This document shows, one piece after another, positions 1-8,706 of a stretch of DNA of 64,000 bases. Below the pieces are notes generated by a model. That model had not been told where the DNA came from, did not search any database, and saw only the letters and a list, made by a program, of their open reading frames with translations. The first letter of the stretch is position 1; every line of letters begins with the position of its first letter. The stretch spans positions 1 through 64,000 of the forward strand of contig JAILHH010000014.1 of NCBI GenBank assembly GCA_024695935.1, written 5' to 3'. Both the position numbers and the translations under genes were made by a program. Origin of the DNA: Acetatifactor sp. Lineage in GTDB: Bacteria; Bacillota; Clostridia; Lachnospirales; Lachnospiraceae.

Positions 1-524
1 ATGGTATGACATTTCATTCCTTCTATGATCTTCTCAAATTTAAGGCCGGTCTCATCAGTACCATCGGACTCATTGACTATCATGAAGGTTCCGCCCGGTT
101 TTAAAACCTTTGCAACCTGCGCAAAGCACTCCTTCAGTCCCGGCCAGAAATATATAGTTTCAAATGCTGTTGCCAGGTCGTACTCTCCCTCCGGAAGAGT
201 CAGTGCAGAAACATCTCCCTGCCTAACCTCACATCTGCCATTTTTTATCGCATCTGCATTGTAAGCAGTTGCCTTACTTACAGAAACTTCGGAATAATCA
301 ATTGCCGTAACATGAGCAGACGGATACTTTTTAAGCAGTTCTCCGGCATTTCTTCCTCCTCCGCACCCGATTTCAACAATCAGTCCCGGGGCTATTGTTT
401 TTAGATGTGACATACCCCAATCAGCCATCTTGGCATGTCCACCGTTCATGCCATTTACCATCATCTTTCCAAGAAAGCCTTCCGGTTTCCTTGTCTGACT
501 CACATAATCTTTAAAAAGTCCCAT
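1..524 (-). CDS. class I SAM-dependent methyltransferase (3' end outside window)
   Basis: The frame starts at an ATG at 524 and runs off the window edge after about 174 codons, so the C-terminus is not visible. The SAM-binding motif I (EIGCGGGRN, residues 51-59) and the post-motif strand (LKPGGTFMIVNE, 141-152) place it in the class I Rossmann methyltransferases. The substrate cannot be told from the sequence. The start is supported by a strong AGGGAGGAAA ribosome binding site inside the end of the upstream gene, whose stop codon lies 3 bases before this ATG, so the two are translationally coupled. The pair is transcribed from a promoter overlapped by a palindrome also found at a metal/corrinoid-type ABC transporter. 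Confidence 0.85.
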   Translation of the reverse strand, partial: MGLFKDYVSQTRKPEGFLGKMMVNGMNGGHAKMADWGMSHLKTIAPGLIVEIGCGGGRNAGELLKKYPSAHVTAIDYSEVSVSKATAYNADAIKNGRCEVRQGDVSALTLPEGEYDLATAFETIYFWPGLKECFAQVAKVLKPGGTFMIVNESDGTDETGLKFEKIIEGMKCHT

Positions 525-527
525 TTC

Positions 528-1319
528 TTATTTCCTCCCTAATAAAATAGCTGAACCTGATAATCCCATCCAGGTTGACTCCCACTTATTCATAAACATC
601 CCGCTTGTTGTATCTACAAGTTTTACATCGTCATATCCCATATCTTTTAGCTTCTGTACAAATGCCTGCATATCACCGTATTTTACCTTTGACATAATGT
701 CATGGATTGCGAATGTACCGCCCTTTTTTAAAGTGCGTAATGTCTCCAAAAGGATCGCCTGTCTGTCACTGCTTGGAATATTGTGATATACATAGTTGCT
801 TGTTACCGCATCAAAGGTCTCATCTTCAAAAGGCAATTTACACGCATCTCCCTGCATAAAAGAAATATTGTTTACACCTTCCGCTTTAGAATTGCTCTCA
901 CAGAGATTTTTGCTGAATGAAGCATACTCCTTGCCCCATCTGTCAATTCCTATAAAAGATGCCCCCGGATTCTTCTTGGCACAGGCTATGGTAAGAGCTC
1001 CACTTCCGCATCCAATATCAAGACCTTTTCCACCATCAGGAATGCTTACATAAGAGGCAACGCCTTCAATAATCTGTTTTGACATCCGGCGCTTTCCGTT
1101 ATAAGAAAAAGCTCTGTACATCAAATACATCCATATAGTCACGACACAAAAAACAACTGTAAGAATCAAAAGCGCAATTCCAACAACTCTTTTTGCGCTC
1201 CCTTCCGGTACTATTGGAGACACACCTAAAATAAGAAAAAGAACCAGCGAAGCTATCATTCCGCATCCGGTTCCCATCACCATACCCTTTGGCATCCAGT
1301 TTTTATAATCTGCTTTCAT
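528..1319 (-). CDS. membrane-anchored class I SAM-dependent methyltransferase
   Basis: This 263-residue protein has two hydrophobic segments near the N-terminus (about residues 20-35 and 44-68), followed by a cytosolic class I methyltransferase domain with motif I DIGCGSGAL (101-109) and an LKKGGTFAIHD strand. Membrane anchoring suggests a membrane-associated or lipid substrate, but none can be named. It is the first gene of a two-gene operon with the methyltransferase that follows. A ribosome binding site (GGAGG) precedes the ATG, and the palindrome at 1369-1384 lies upstream, beside a TATAAT-like -10. Confidence 0.85.
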   Translation of the reverse strand: MKADYKNWMPKGMVMGTGCGMIASLVLFLILGVSPIVPEGSAKRVVGIALLILTVVFCVVTIWMYLMYRAFSYNGKRRMSKQIIEGVASYVSIPDGGKGLDIGCGSGALTIACAKKNPGASFIGIDRWGKEYASFSKNLCESNSKAEGVNNISFMQGDACKLPFEDETFDAVTSNYVYHNIPSSDRQAILLETLRTLKKGGTFAIHDIMSKVKYGDMQAFVQKLKDMGYDDVKLVDTTSGMFMNKWESTWMGLSGSAILLGRK

Positions 1320-1368
1320 ATACTTTTTCCTCCGCTTCTATCAATATATCGACATTATAACTCTTTTT

Positions 1369-1384
1369 GTTAGTCATTACTAAC
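1369..1384 (-). promoter_or_regulatory. palindromic operator upstream of the methyltransferase operon
   Basis: GTTAGTCATTACTAAC is a near-perfect inverted repeat. Reading the minus strand it overlaps the likely -35 position of a promoter whose -10 is TATAAT, about 18 bases further on. It matches 14 of 16 bases of the perfect palindrome at 54442-54457 in an ABC transporter control region. This looks like the site of a dimeric repressor. The regulator is not identified; inference only. Confidence 0.55.
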
Positions 1385-1393
1385 TATAATTTC

Positions 1394-1425
1394 AAAAAAA
1401 TAGGGATTGCATGTACGCAATCCCC
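1394..1425 (-). terminator. intrinsic terminator closing the cobalamin operon
   Basis: Read on the minus strand, an 8-bp perfect stem (GGGATTGC / GCAATCCC) with a 6-base loop is followed by TATTTTTTTG. It lies about 150 bases after the cbiA stop, just ahead of the methyltransferase promoter, and separates the two operons. Confidence 0.85.
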
Positions 1426-1575
1426 ATCTGTGGCACACTCTCCATTCATTTTATGGCAAATATCTCCTAAATTTCATCCATTAAATGATTTCCTTAACCG
1501 CATCCGCCATATTTAGGCGACGGATACAACTAACAAACTCTACTATCAGCGTAATCTTTTTCAAGGCGGTTTAAA

Positions 1576-2961
1576 TTAATAATCCCCCTGCATCATCTTA
1601 TTTTTACAGATATCCGCAAACCTTTTTATAAACAAAGGATTTGAAGGGTAATAAAGATGAGCAAATCCCCACCAGTTTTTACCATCCTCTCCTATATGTG
1701 AAGCCTCCCAGCTTTTTCCCGTGACAGGTTTTGTGCACAGGGCATCCGAGCCGTTATCCGTACTGTCATAATAATGAAATTCATGCCCTTTAATACTGTT
1801 ATCAGTTCCGCTCTCAAAAAACTTATTATATTTATCAGTTAATGTCACATATCCGAATCTGACAAGGTGTCCCGTGTATTTTACAGTTCCGTCGATGACA
1901 CCCGCAAGGGCAAACTCTTCCCCATCCTTTGTAATAAGTTTCCTGTGAAGATACATAAAACCTCCGCATTCCGCTAAGGACGGTAAACCTCCTGTTATAG
2001 CATCTTTTATGCTCTTTAACATGGATTTGTTTTTAGAAAGGGCCTCTGCATAGTTTTCCGGATACCCACCTCCAAGGAGCAGTCCCCGGATGTTTTCCGG
2101 TAAGGACTTATCGTGTATAGGTGAGAATTCGACTATGTCAAATCCCGCTTCCCGAAGGGCTCTGTAGTTTTCCTCATAATAAAAACAGAAGGCTTCATCC
2201 CTTGCAACCGCAAGTCTTAAGGGCTTATGAAAAGAGGCCTTAACTTCTTTTCCACTAACTGTCTCCGTTACGGTTTCCCTTTGGACCGCCATATTTTCTG
2301 TCAAAAAATCCAGATCCACGGTCTCATTTATAAGGCCTGCTGCCCCACTCAGCTTTTTATTTAAAGAGGCAACCTCCCCCGGAAGCATCAGTCCCAGATG
2401 CCTGCTTTCAAATGACAGGTCATCACTTTTTGGCACATATCCAACAACTGAAATCCCGCACTCTTTTTCTATAACAGGCTTTATGGTCTCATAAAAAGCT
2501 TTCGAGATTCGGTTTAATATGATACCCCGGATCCTGTTTTCCCTGTCCATGCTCTTAAACCCTTTTATAAGGGCAAGGAGACTTCTGCCCATTCCATGAG
2601 CGTCCACCACCAGCACTATTGGTATGTCAAGAGCACATGCTATGTTATATGAAGATCCGTCATCGGAAGATGGATTTATGCCATCGTACAGACCCATTAC
2701 GCCTTCCACGACTGACACTTCCGCATCTCCATCCGCATCAAATACTTCACGCAAATTTTCCTCGTCACAGAAAAACAGATCCAGATTCTTTGAAGGGATT
2801 CCTATAACGCTTCTGTGGAACATGGGATCTATATAATCCGGTCCGCACTTATAAGAATTTATCCTTACTCCTCTGTCTTTTAAAGCCTTTAATATGGCAC
2901 ATGTAATGGATGTTTTTCCGGCACCGCTCTTTGTGGCGGCTATCATAAAAGTCTTTCTCAT
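1576..2961 (-). CDS. cbiA: cobyrinate a,c-diamide synthase
   Basis: CbiA uses glutamine and ATP to amidate the a and c side chains of cobyrinate in the oxygen-independent cobalamin pathway, in the cytosol. The 461-residue length is usual for the family. The ATP-binding motif ATKSGAGKTS is at residues 9-18, and the C-terminal class I glutaminase domain carries the catalytic cysteine in AECGGF (Cys332) and a histidine in GFAHLYYPSNP (His435). It is the last gene of the long minus-strand cobalamin operon. A start ATG lies 23 bases after the preceding gene, and a terminator follows at 1394-1425. Confidence 0.95.
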   Translation of the reverse strand: MRKTFMIAATKSGAGKTSITCAILKALKDRGVRINSYKCGPDYIDPMFHRSVIGIPSKNLDLFFCDEENLREVFDADGDAEVSVVEGVMGLYDGINPSSDDGSSYNIACALDIPIVLVVDAHGMGRSLLALIKGFKSMDRENRIRGIILNRISKAFYETIKPVIEKECGISVVGYVPKSDDLSFESRHLGLMLPGEVASLNKKLSGAAGLINETVDLDFLTENMAVQRETVTETVSGKEVKASFHKPLRLAVARDEAFCFYYEENYRALREAGFDIVEFSPIHDKSLPENIRGLLLGGGYPENYAEALSKNKSMLKSIKDAITGGLPSLAECGGFMYLHRKLITKDGEEFALAGVIDGTVKYTGHLVRFGYVTLTDKYNKFFESGTDNSIKGHEFHYYDSTDNGSDALCTKPVTGKSWEASHIGEDGKNWWGFAHLYYPSNPLFIKRFADICKNKMMQGDY

Positions 2962-2984
2962 AGGATCCTTTTTAATTAAAAAAA

Positions 2985-5024
2985 TTATTCAAAATTAAAT
3001 GAAAAGATAAATACGGGATTTGCCGCACGGAGCATATGATACTCTCCCACCGCATCTGCCCTGTTTATCTGAACCTGCATTATCTCAGGATTATTTACAT
3101 GAAGCTCCCGCATCAGTTCCTGCACCTCACAGACAGTCTCGAGAGTTACCGCATTTATCACAACTCTCATACCCGGATTTATATCTCTGAGGGTACTTAA
3201 GATATCCTTTAACCTTCCGCCGCTTCCACCGATAAAGGCAGCATCCGGTGCCGGTATATTTTTAAGTCCTTCCGGTGCATCTGCGTCTATGACAGTCACA
3301 TTATTAAGTTTAAACTTATTGACATTTTGCCTTGTAAGTTCTGCTGCATTGGGATTTTTTTCAAGTGCATAAACCTTTATATTTGAAGATAACCCTGCTG
3401 CCTGCACGGATACGGAACCGGTCCCGCTTCCGATGTCAGTAAGTACGTCCCCTTCTTTTAAATGAAGCCTCATTATGGACAGGGTCCTGATCTCTTCCTT
3501 TGTCATGGGAACTTTTCCTCTGATAAAATCTTCATCCTTTATATAATGCGTAAGATCCCTCTTTATGCAGGAATCGTTTATCACCATCACGGCATAAAGT
3601 CCTTCCTTTTCTATGGAGGATGCGCTTTTTGGCTCGCAGATATAAATCTTTTCATCTTCGTACGAAAGCCTGTAGCCCACATACATCTTTACGTGCTCTA
3701 AACCGCTTTTAAGTAAAAGTTCCCCCGCCCTGTGTATATCTTTTATACCGGAGCATATAAAGGCGGTCTTTCTGTTATAGGTAATGCTGTCTATCAGTTT
3801 CCCCTGCCATTCATCCTCTTTAACTCCATGCAGACTAAGGATCGATGCATCCTGATAGGATTCTCCGATTTTAGAAGATAAAAGGGATATGGAAGAGATG
3901 CCCGGTAGAACCCTGACCTTTATCCCATCCACTTGAGAGAATGCATCAAAGAGCTTTCTGCATCCGCTGTAAAACCCTGTATCCCCGGAAAACAGCACTG
4001 TCACATGCTTTTCTCCCACAGCAGTTTTAATTATATCTGAGACAAAAGGACAGATCGTTTCCTCGGTATAAAAAGGATTCATGATAACATCTTTTTTCAC
4101 GGGGATCTTTTTTGTGATACCAAGCATCCGCTCTGCGCCAAAGATATAATCAGCATTTTTTATGGCTTCCCTTACTTCACCGGTCAAGAGGTTTACGTCT
4201 CCGCATCCTATGCCCGCCAGATTGACCACAATGTGATTTTTTACTATTTCCTTCCCTGTTTTTTCCTCTAAGACTTCAAGTACTTCCCGAAGGGACTTAC
4301 CATCTTTTTCTACAGTTTGGGGTCTGCTTATTATATGCACCCTTGCCCCTGCTTTTGTCGCTGCGGGGATCTTTGTGTCTTCTCCCCCAACGCGCCCGCT
4401 GTCCTTTGTAACAAGGTGCTTTATATCAAATTCCCTGATGGTAGCCTCGTTCATGATCTCTGAAAAAGGGCCCTGCATGGCGATTATCTGTCTTCCGAAA
4501 AGCCCGTTTTCATTGCAAAGCTTAAGGCTCTCATCCCCAGGTAAAACCCTGGCATAGATCCTCTTTTTTAAATCTTCATCCTCACAAAAATAAGGCAGCT
4601 CCTTACTTCCCGTAGTCAGGAGCACATTTCCCTCCGTCTTTTTCAAAGCCTCGGCACAGGCTTTTGCATCTGCGTATCGCTCCCCATCATAATCATTTTC
4701 AATGGGCCTTAACAGCCTCAGGTATTCTATTCCCACGCACGACTCGTCTGATAAGCTTTCTATGATTGACTCCGTAACTTTCTCAGCATAGGGGTGTGTT
4801 GCATCCACCAGGATCTTGGTGCCTCTTTCCCTGTAGAGTTCCACCATCTGTTCAGGATTTAATCTGCCCTCAAGCACATGAAGATACGGATTCTCATCTT
4901 CGGATAATATGAGCTTCCCATACTGCGTGGCAACACTTATATCACATTCTATTCCTGACCTGTTTAAAGTTTCAGCAAGCATCCTTCCTTCGGTTGTACC
5001 TGCAAAGATCAAAATATCACTCAT
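2985..5024 (-). CDS. cbiJ-cbiE-cbiT: fusion of precorrin-6A reductase (CbiJ) with CbiE and CbiT methyltransferases
   Basis: One 679-residue chain carries three corrin-ring enzymes. Residues 1 to about 255 are a CbiJ/CobK-type NADH-dependent reductase (FAGTTEGR near the N-terminus, DATHPYA at 74-80, TKDSG at 206-210). Residues about 264-485 are a CbiE tetrapyrrole methylase (LAGIGCGD, SGDTGFYSG). Residues about 495-679 are a CbiT class I methyltransferase (DIGSGTGSVSV at 530-540). Together they reduce the ring, methylate C5 and C15 and decarboxylate the C12 acetate. CbiE-CbiT fusions are common; adding CbiJ at the front is less so. The start overlaps the end of cbiH by 8 bases. Confidence 0.93.
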   Translation of the reverse strand: MSDILIFAGTTEGRMLAETLNRSGIECDISVATQYGKLILSEDENPYLHVLEGRLNPEQMVELYRERGTKILVDATHPYAEKVTESIIESLSDESCVGIEYLRLLRPIENDYDGERYADAKACAEALKKTEGNVLLTTGSKELPYFCEDEDLKKRIYARVLPGDESLKLCNENGLFGRQIIAMQGPFSEIMNEATIREFDIKHLVTKDSGRVGGEDTKIPAATKAGARVHIISRPQTVEKDGKSLREVLEVLEEKTGKEIVKNHIVVNLAGIGCGDVNLLTGEVREAIKNADYIFGAERMLGITKKIPVKKDVIMNPFYTEETICPFVSDIIKTAVGEKHVTVLFSGDTGFYSGCRKLFDAFSQVDGIKVRVLPGISSISLLSSKIGESYQDASILSLHGVKEDEWQGKLIDSITYNRKTAFICSGIKDIHRAGELLLKSGLEHVKMYVGYRLSYEDEKIYICEPKSASSIEKEGLYAVMVINDSCIKRDLTHYIKDEDFIRGKVPMTKEEIRTLSIMRLHLKEGDVLTDIGSGTGSVSVQAAGLSSNIKVYALEKNPNAAELTRQNVNKFKLNNVTVIDADAPEGLKNIPAPDAAFIGGSGGRLKDILSTLRDINPGMRVVINAVTLETVCEVQELMRELHVNNPEIMQVQINRADAVGEYHMLRAANPVFIFSFNFE

Positions 5025-5751
5025 TGTATCCCCTCTTTGTGATCATTTTTCCGTTCTTTTCATAGGTTTTCGAGTTACCTATAAATACTGTGGTAAACAT
5101 ATTTAATTCTTTCTTTGACAATTCTTCCAAGGTGCAGATCTCTGCCCTCGTATTATCCCGTCCGATATTTTCAACATAACCGCAAAGCCTTTCTTTTGAT
5201 GCTCCGGCTTCCATGAGTATGTCACAGGCTCTTTTTAAATGATCGGGCCTGCCTTTACTTGCAGGATTATATATGGCCATGGCAAAGTCCCCATAAACTG
5301 CGGCTTTAAGCCTTTTTTCTATCAGTTCAAAGGGCGTCATCAGATCACTTAAGCTTATCAGGCAAAAATCATGATTTAAGGGAGCCCCTAAAAGTGCAGC
5401 TCCGCTTAATGCCGCAGTTATCCCCGGCACCACAAAAACTTCAATGTCACAGTCCTGCGGCAAAATCTCAAGAAGTGGGGAAGCCATTCCGTATACACCT
5501 GCGTCTCCGCTACATATTAAAGATACGCTCTTACCTTCTGAAGCCAGTTTCACGCAAAGCTCACACCGCTCGATCTCCCTCTTCATGCCGGTAGTCATAT
5601 ATTCTTTTTCGGGAAAACTTTCCTTTAGAAGTTTCACATAGAGATCATATCCTACAATACAATCACTTTTTTCAATAGCGGATATCTCCTGCTCTGTCAT
5701 GAATTCTTTTTTTCCGGGGCCTATTCCCACAACATATATTATCTTTCCCAT
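5017..5751 (-). CDS. cbiH: cobalt-precorrin-3 C17-methyltransferase
   Basis: CbiH methylates C17 and contracts the ring to form cobalt-precorrin-4. The 244-residue protein has the class III tetrapyrrole methylase fold. The N-terminal GIGPG loop is at residues 9-13, the SAM-binding SGDAGVYGM at 81-89, and an AIYNP segment lies in the C-terminal half. CbiF and CbiL belong to the same superfamily, but the 'SGDAGVYGMA' and 'YNPASKGRP' segments point to CbiH/CobJ. It lies between cbiG and the cbiJET fusion. Confidence 0.92.
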   Translation of the reverse strand: MGKIIYVVGIGPGKKEFMTEQEISAIEKSDCIVGYDLYVKLLKESFPEKEYMTTGMKREIERCELCVKLASEGKSVSLICSGDAGVYGMASPLLEILPQDCDIEVFVVPGITAALSGAALLGAPLNHDFCLISLSDLMTPFELIEKRLKAAVYGDFAMAIYNPASKGRPDHLKRACDILMEAGASKERLCGYVENIGRDNTRAEICTLEELSKKELNMFTTVFIGNSKTYEKNGKMITKRGYNE

Positions 5752-5772
5752 TTGCCAAAATTCCTTTTTCGC

Positions 5773-6792
5773 TCAGTACTTCCTCTTAGTCAAAGCAAGG
5801 GTGATGCCGTTTCCTACAATCTTTTTTATTATGGTCTCACAGTCCTTACCTGCTGCCGTTACAGCAGCTCTCTCACACACATTTGACACTCCGGTGACCT
5901 GTTTTACAAAATCCGACTCTGAAAAGTCTCCCTCTGCCCTGTTTAATGTTTCACTGTCATAAAAGTAAGTCTTTGCCTTTATCTTTGAAGCAAATTTAAG
6001 TATCCCTGTCTCGTTTCTTTTCAGATCAATGGAAGCGACAGCCCCCACTTCTTTGATGTCGATGCCGTATTTATTCAGCACTTTATTTACGAAGTTTTCT
6101 ATTTCTCTTACATCCGTACCCTTTTTACAGCCGATTCCCAGCACATATCTTTTTGGGATAAGTATGAGCGAACCGGGAAGATCTTTTTTGCTTTCGCTCG
6201 TAATGCATATATCAACAGGGTCTTTTTTGTCAGGCTCTGCGATCTTTACATTACTTTCCTTTTTAAGTATCCCTTTTATTTTTTCAAAAGAAAACTCATT
6301 ATTTTCATCAAAAAAAACGCTGACACTCTCCCCTTCCAAGACCTTTTTTGCAACTCTTTTAATGCCATCTCTGTTTAATATGAGCATGTCATTTTCGGTT
6401 GCAAACTCATCCACGCTGAACTTCCCGTTAACATCGGTTGCTGTGGTAATAACGGCTTTAGAGGAAATCCCCTCTGCGATAAATCTTGAGAGCCTGTTTC
6501 CACCGCCCACATGGCCTGACAGAACAGGGATAACAAATTCACCTTTTTCATCAAGCACTATGACGGGAGGGTCTGTAAGCTTATCTTTTATGTAAGGAGA
6601 TATCTTTCTGACCGCAATGCCCATTGACCCGATAAAGATAAGTGGGATACCATATTCAAAGGAGTCTTTTATTGTGTCCTCCACAGAGTCGTTTGAATCT
6701 ATGATCTCCACCTTATCATCTATTAAGAATTCCGATATTCTCTTTGCCAATGCGTTTCCGTTTTTTGTAAATGATATGATCCTGATAATCAT
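5773..6792 (-). CDS. cbiG: cobalt-precorrin-5A hydrolase
   Basis: CbiG opens the delta-lactone of cobalt-precorrin-5A and releases the two-carbon fragment as acetaldehyde; it is specific to the anaerobic pathway. Family motifs are visible: GSMGIAVR at residues 55-62, LSGHVGGGN at 91-99, and a C-terminal GIGCKKGTD segment typical of the CbiG C-terminal domain. The length of 339 residues is normal. The start codon overlaps the stop of cbiF, indicating coupled translation. Its presence shows that cobalt is inserted early. Confidence 0.93.
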   Translation of the reverse strand: MIIRIISFTKNGNALAKRISEFLIDDKVEIIDSNDSVEDTIKDSFEYGIPLIFIGSMGIAVRKISPYIKDKLTDPPVIVLDEKGEFVIPVLSGHVGGGNRLSRFIAEGISSKAVITTATDVNGKFSVDEFATENDMLILNRDGIKRVAKKVLEGESVSVFFDENNEFSFEKIKGILKKESNVKIAEPDKKDPVDICITSESKKDLPGSLILIPKRYVLGIGCKKGTDVREIENFVNKVLNKYGIDIKEVGAVASIDLKRNETGILKFASKIKAKTYFYDSETLNRAEGDFSESDFVKQVTGVSNVCERAAVTAAGKDCETIIKKIVGNGITLALTKRKY

Positions 6793-7559
6793 CTCTTTGC
6801 TTTCCTGAATTCTGTCGAAAAATCTTCGGCATAAAGCCTTGATCTTTCATAATTTACGGTACCAATAACATCCCCCACCAGGATAAGAGCCGTCTTTGTG
6901 ATATTGTGCTTAATTGCTGTTTCATGCAGAGTCTTTACCGTACACAGATACTTTTCTTCATCCGGCCAGGTGGCCTTATAAATTATGGCTGCAGGGGTAT
7001 CTTCCCTGTATCCTCCGTCTGTCAGTTCCTTTGACAGTTTATCCAGAAGGGATGAGCTTAAATAAACTGCCATGGTAGCATTATGGGATGCAAAACTTTC
7101 TATGGTCTCTTTTTCGGGAACTTTTGTTTTTCCGCTTGTCCTGGTGATAATAAGAGACTGGCTGACTCCCGGAAGAGTATATTCCAGATTTAAAGAGGCC
7201 GCAGCTCCAAAGCAGGCACTGACCCCCGGACAGGAATCATAAGAAACAGACAGACTGTCCAGTGCATCCATCTGTTCCTTTACTGCGCCGTATATACTCT
7301 GATCCCCCGTATGGAGTCTGACCACATCTTTTCCCTCATCCACTGCCCTTTTTATGGTTTCTATAACTTCTTCAAGAGTCATATATGCACTGTTTAATAT
7401 TTCCGCATTCCCGGCATATTCCAAAAGTTCGGGATTAACCAGGCTTCCTGCATAGATCACTAAGTCAGAGTTTTTTAAGAGATTCATTCCTCTTACTGTT
7501 ATAAGGTCCTTTGCCCCGGGGCCCGCTCCCACAAAATGAACTTTTATATCATTTGTCAT
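6789..7559 (-). CDS. cbiF: cobalt-precorrin-4 C11-methyltransferase
   Basis: CbiF methylates C11 of cobalt-precorrin-4. The 256-residue chain has the methylase N-terminal loop VGAGPGAKDLITVRG (10-24), the AGSLVNPE segment characteristic of CbiF/CobM, and HTGDQSIYGA (83-92) in the SAM site. It overlaps cbiD at its start and cbiG at its end by a few bases, as expected inside a tightly packed operon. Confidence 0.94.
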   Translation of the reverse strand: MTNDIKVHFVGAGPGAKDLITVRGMNLLKNSDLVIYAGSLVNPELLEYAGNAEILNSAYMTLEEVIETIKRAVDEGKDVVRLHTGDQSIYGAVKEQMDALDSLSVSYDSCPGVSACFGAAASLNLEYTLPGVSQSLIITRTSGKTKVPEKETIESFASHNATMAVYLSSSLLDKLSKELTDGGYREDTPAAIIYKATWPDEEKYLCTVKTLHETAIKHNITKTALILVGDVIGTVNYERSRLYAEDFSTEFRKAKR

Positions 7560-8706
7560 TTTCAGTTTCCTCCATGATCTCCGTTAAAAGAGTCCTCGCG
7601 AAAGCGCTTTCACCCATAAGCCCAAATTCGTTCGAAAAGACAATACATTCTATTAAAAACTTGTCATTTACTCGTTTTTTAAGATAAAACATGATCTTTT
7701 TCATCACTTCGTTCATAAATGGCTTTTCAAATCCTGCATCCCTTACCACTTTAAAACCCGCTTCGGTGGAAACACAGTCAAGGATCTTTTTTGAATCCTC
7801 CCCACTCATTCCGACACTTAACGCTGCGGAAGCCATAAGTTCCATTCTGCAGTCCGCTTCCCTGGAATGGGTATTCATAATGCCTCCGCTAACCTTTATC
7901 AGTTTTCCGATATGGCCGCATAAAAGCACCTTTTTAAAACCAAGCTCCCCTATCATATCCAGGGTTTCCCCTATATAATTTGAACATTTGACCGCACCGT
8001 CCAGATCATAGTCAAACGTATTTTTCATAAAATCCAGGCCGTAATTTCCGGGGGCAATGACTATCTTTTCATATCCAAGGACTTTCTTTTGATTAAGTTC
8101 CACCCTGATGGTATCAAGAAGGGCCTTTACGCTCATGGGTTCCACGATCCCACTCGTTCCGAGGATCGATATGCCTCCCACTATCCCAAGCCTTGGATTA
8201 AAAGTCTTTTCCGAAATACTTTCTCCCTCGGGAACACTTATGATAACCTTTATCAATCCGGAATAATCAAAAAGCTTTGCAACTTTTATGACTTCATCCG
8301 TTATCATCTGCCTCGGAACGGAATTTATGGCAGCATTTCCAACAGGCTGATCAAGGCCCGGTTTTGTGACTCTCCCAACTCCTGTTCCACCGTCTATCAG
8401 GATATGTATATTTTCGGGACCGTTACTTTCGTCACTTGACCCTGAGTCTCTGCTTTCATCGCAAAAAGATACTTTTGCATAGATAAGCGCCCCGCTTGTG
8501 ACATCAGGGTCATCCCCTCCGTCTTTTTTTACGGCGCAGGAAACTTCATTCTCACCGATACTTATATCCGTGATATCAGCATTAAATTCTATGCCCTTTG
8601 GTGTCATTATGGAAATCTTTTCTTTTTTCATTCCCGACATAAGCATATATGCCGCTGCCTTTGAAGCTGCTGCCGCGCAGCTCCCCGTTGTAAATCCGAT
8701 CCTCAT
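7549..8706 (-). CDS. cbiD: cobalt-precorrin-5B C1-methyltransferase
   Basis: CbiD methylates C1 of the corrin ring; it is found only in the oxygen-independent route and is unrelated to the tetrapyrrole methylases. The N-terminal RIGFTTGSCAAAASKAA block (2-18), the VGRVTKPGL segment and the PRQMI segment are diagnostic. The length is 385 residues. The ATG overlaps the end of cbiC by 4 bases and its stop overlaps cbiF. Confidence 0.95.
   Translation of the reverse strand: MRIGFTTGSCAAAASKAAAYMLMSGMKKEKISIMTPKGIEFNADITDISIGENEVSCAVKKDGGDDPDVTSGALIYAKVSFCDESRDSGSSDESNGPENIHILIDGGTGVGRVTKPGLDQPVGNAAINSVPRQMITDEVIKVAKLFDYSGLIKVIISVPEGESISEKTFNPRLGIVGGISILGTSGIVEPMSVKALLDTIRVELNQKKVLGYEKIVIAPGNYGLDFMKNTFDYDLDGAVKCSNYIGETLDMIGELGFKKVLLCGHIGKLIKVSGGIMNTHSREADCRMELMASAALSVGMSGEDSKKILDCVSTEAGFKVVRDAGFEKPFMNEVMKKIMFYLKKRVNDKFLIECIVFSNEFGLMGESAFARTLLTEIMEETENDK

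Noticed and set aside
6029-6595. 188-codon open frame on the plus strand opposite cbiG
   Set aside because: It is the reverse-strand shadow of a well-conserved gene, has low-complexity Ser/Leu/Phe-rich translation and no family features.
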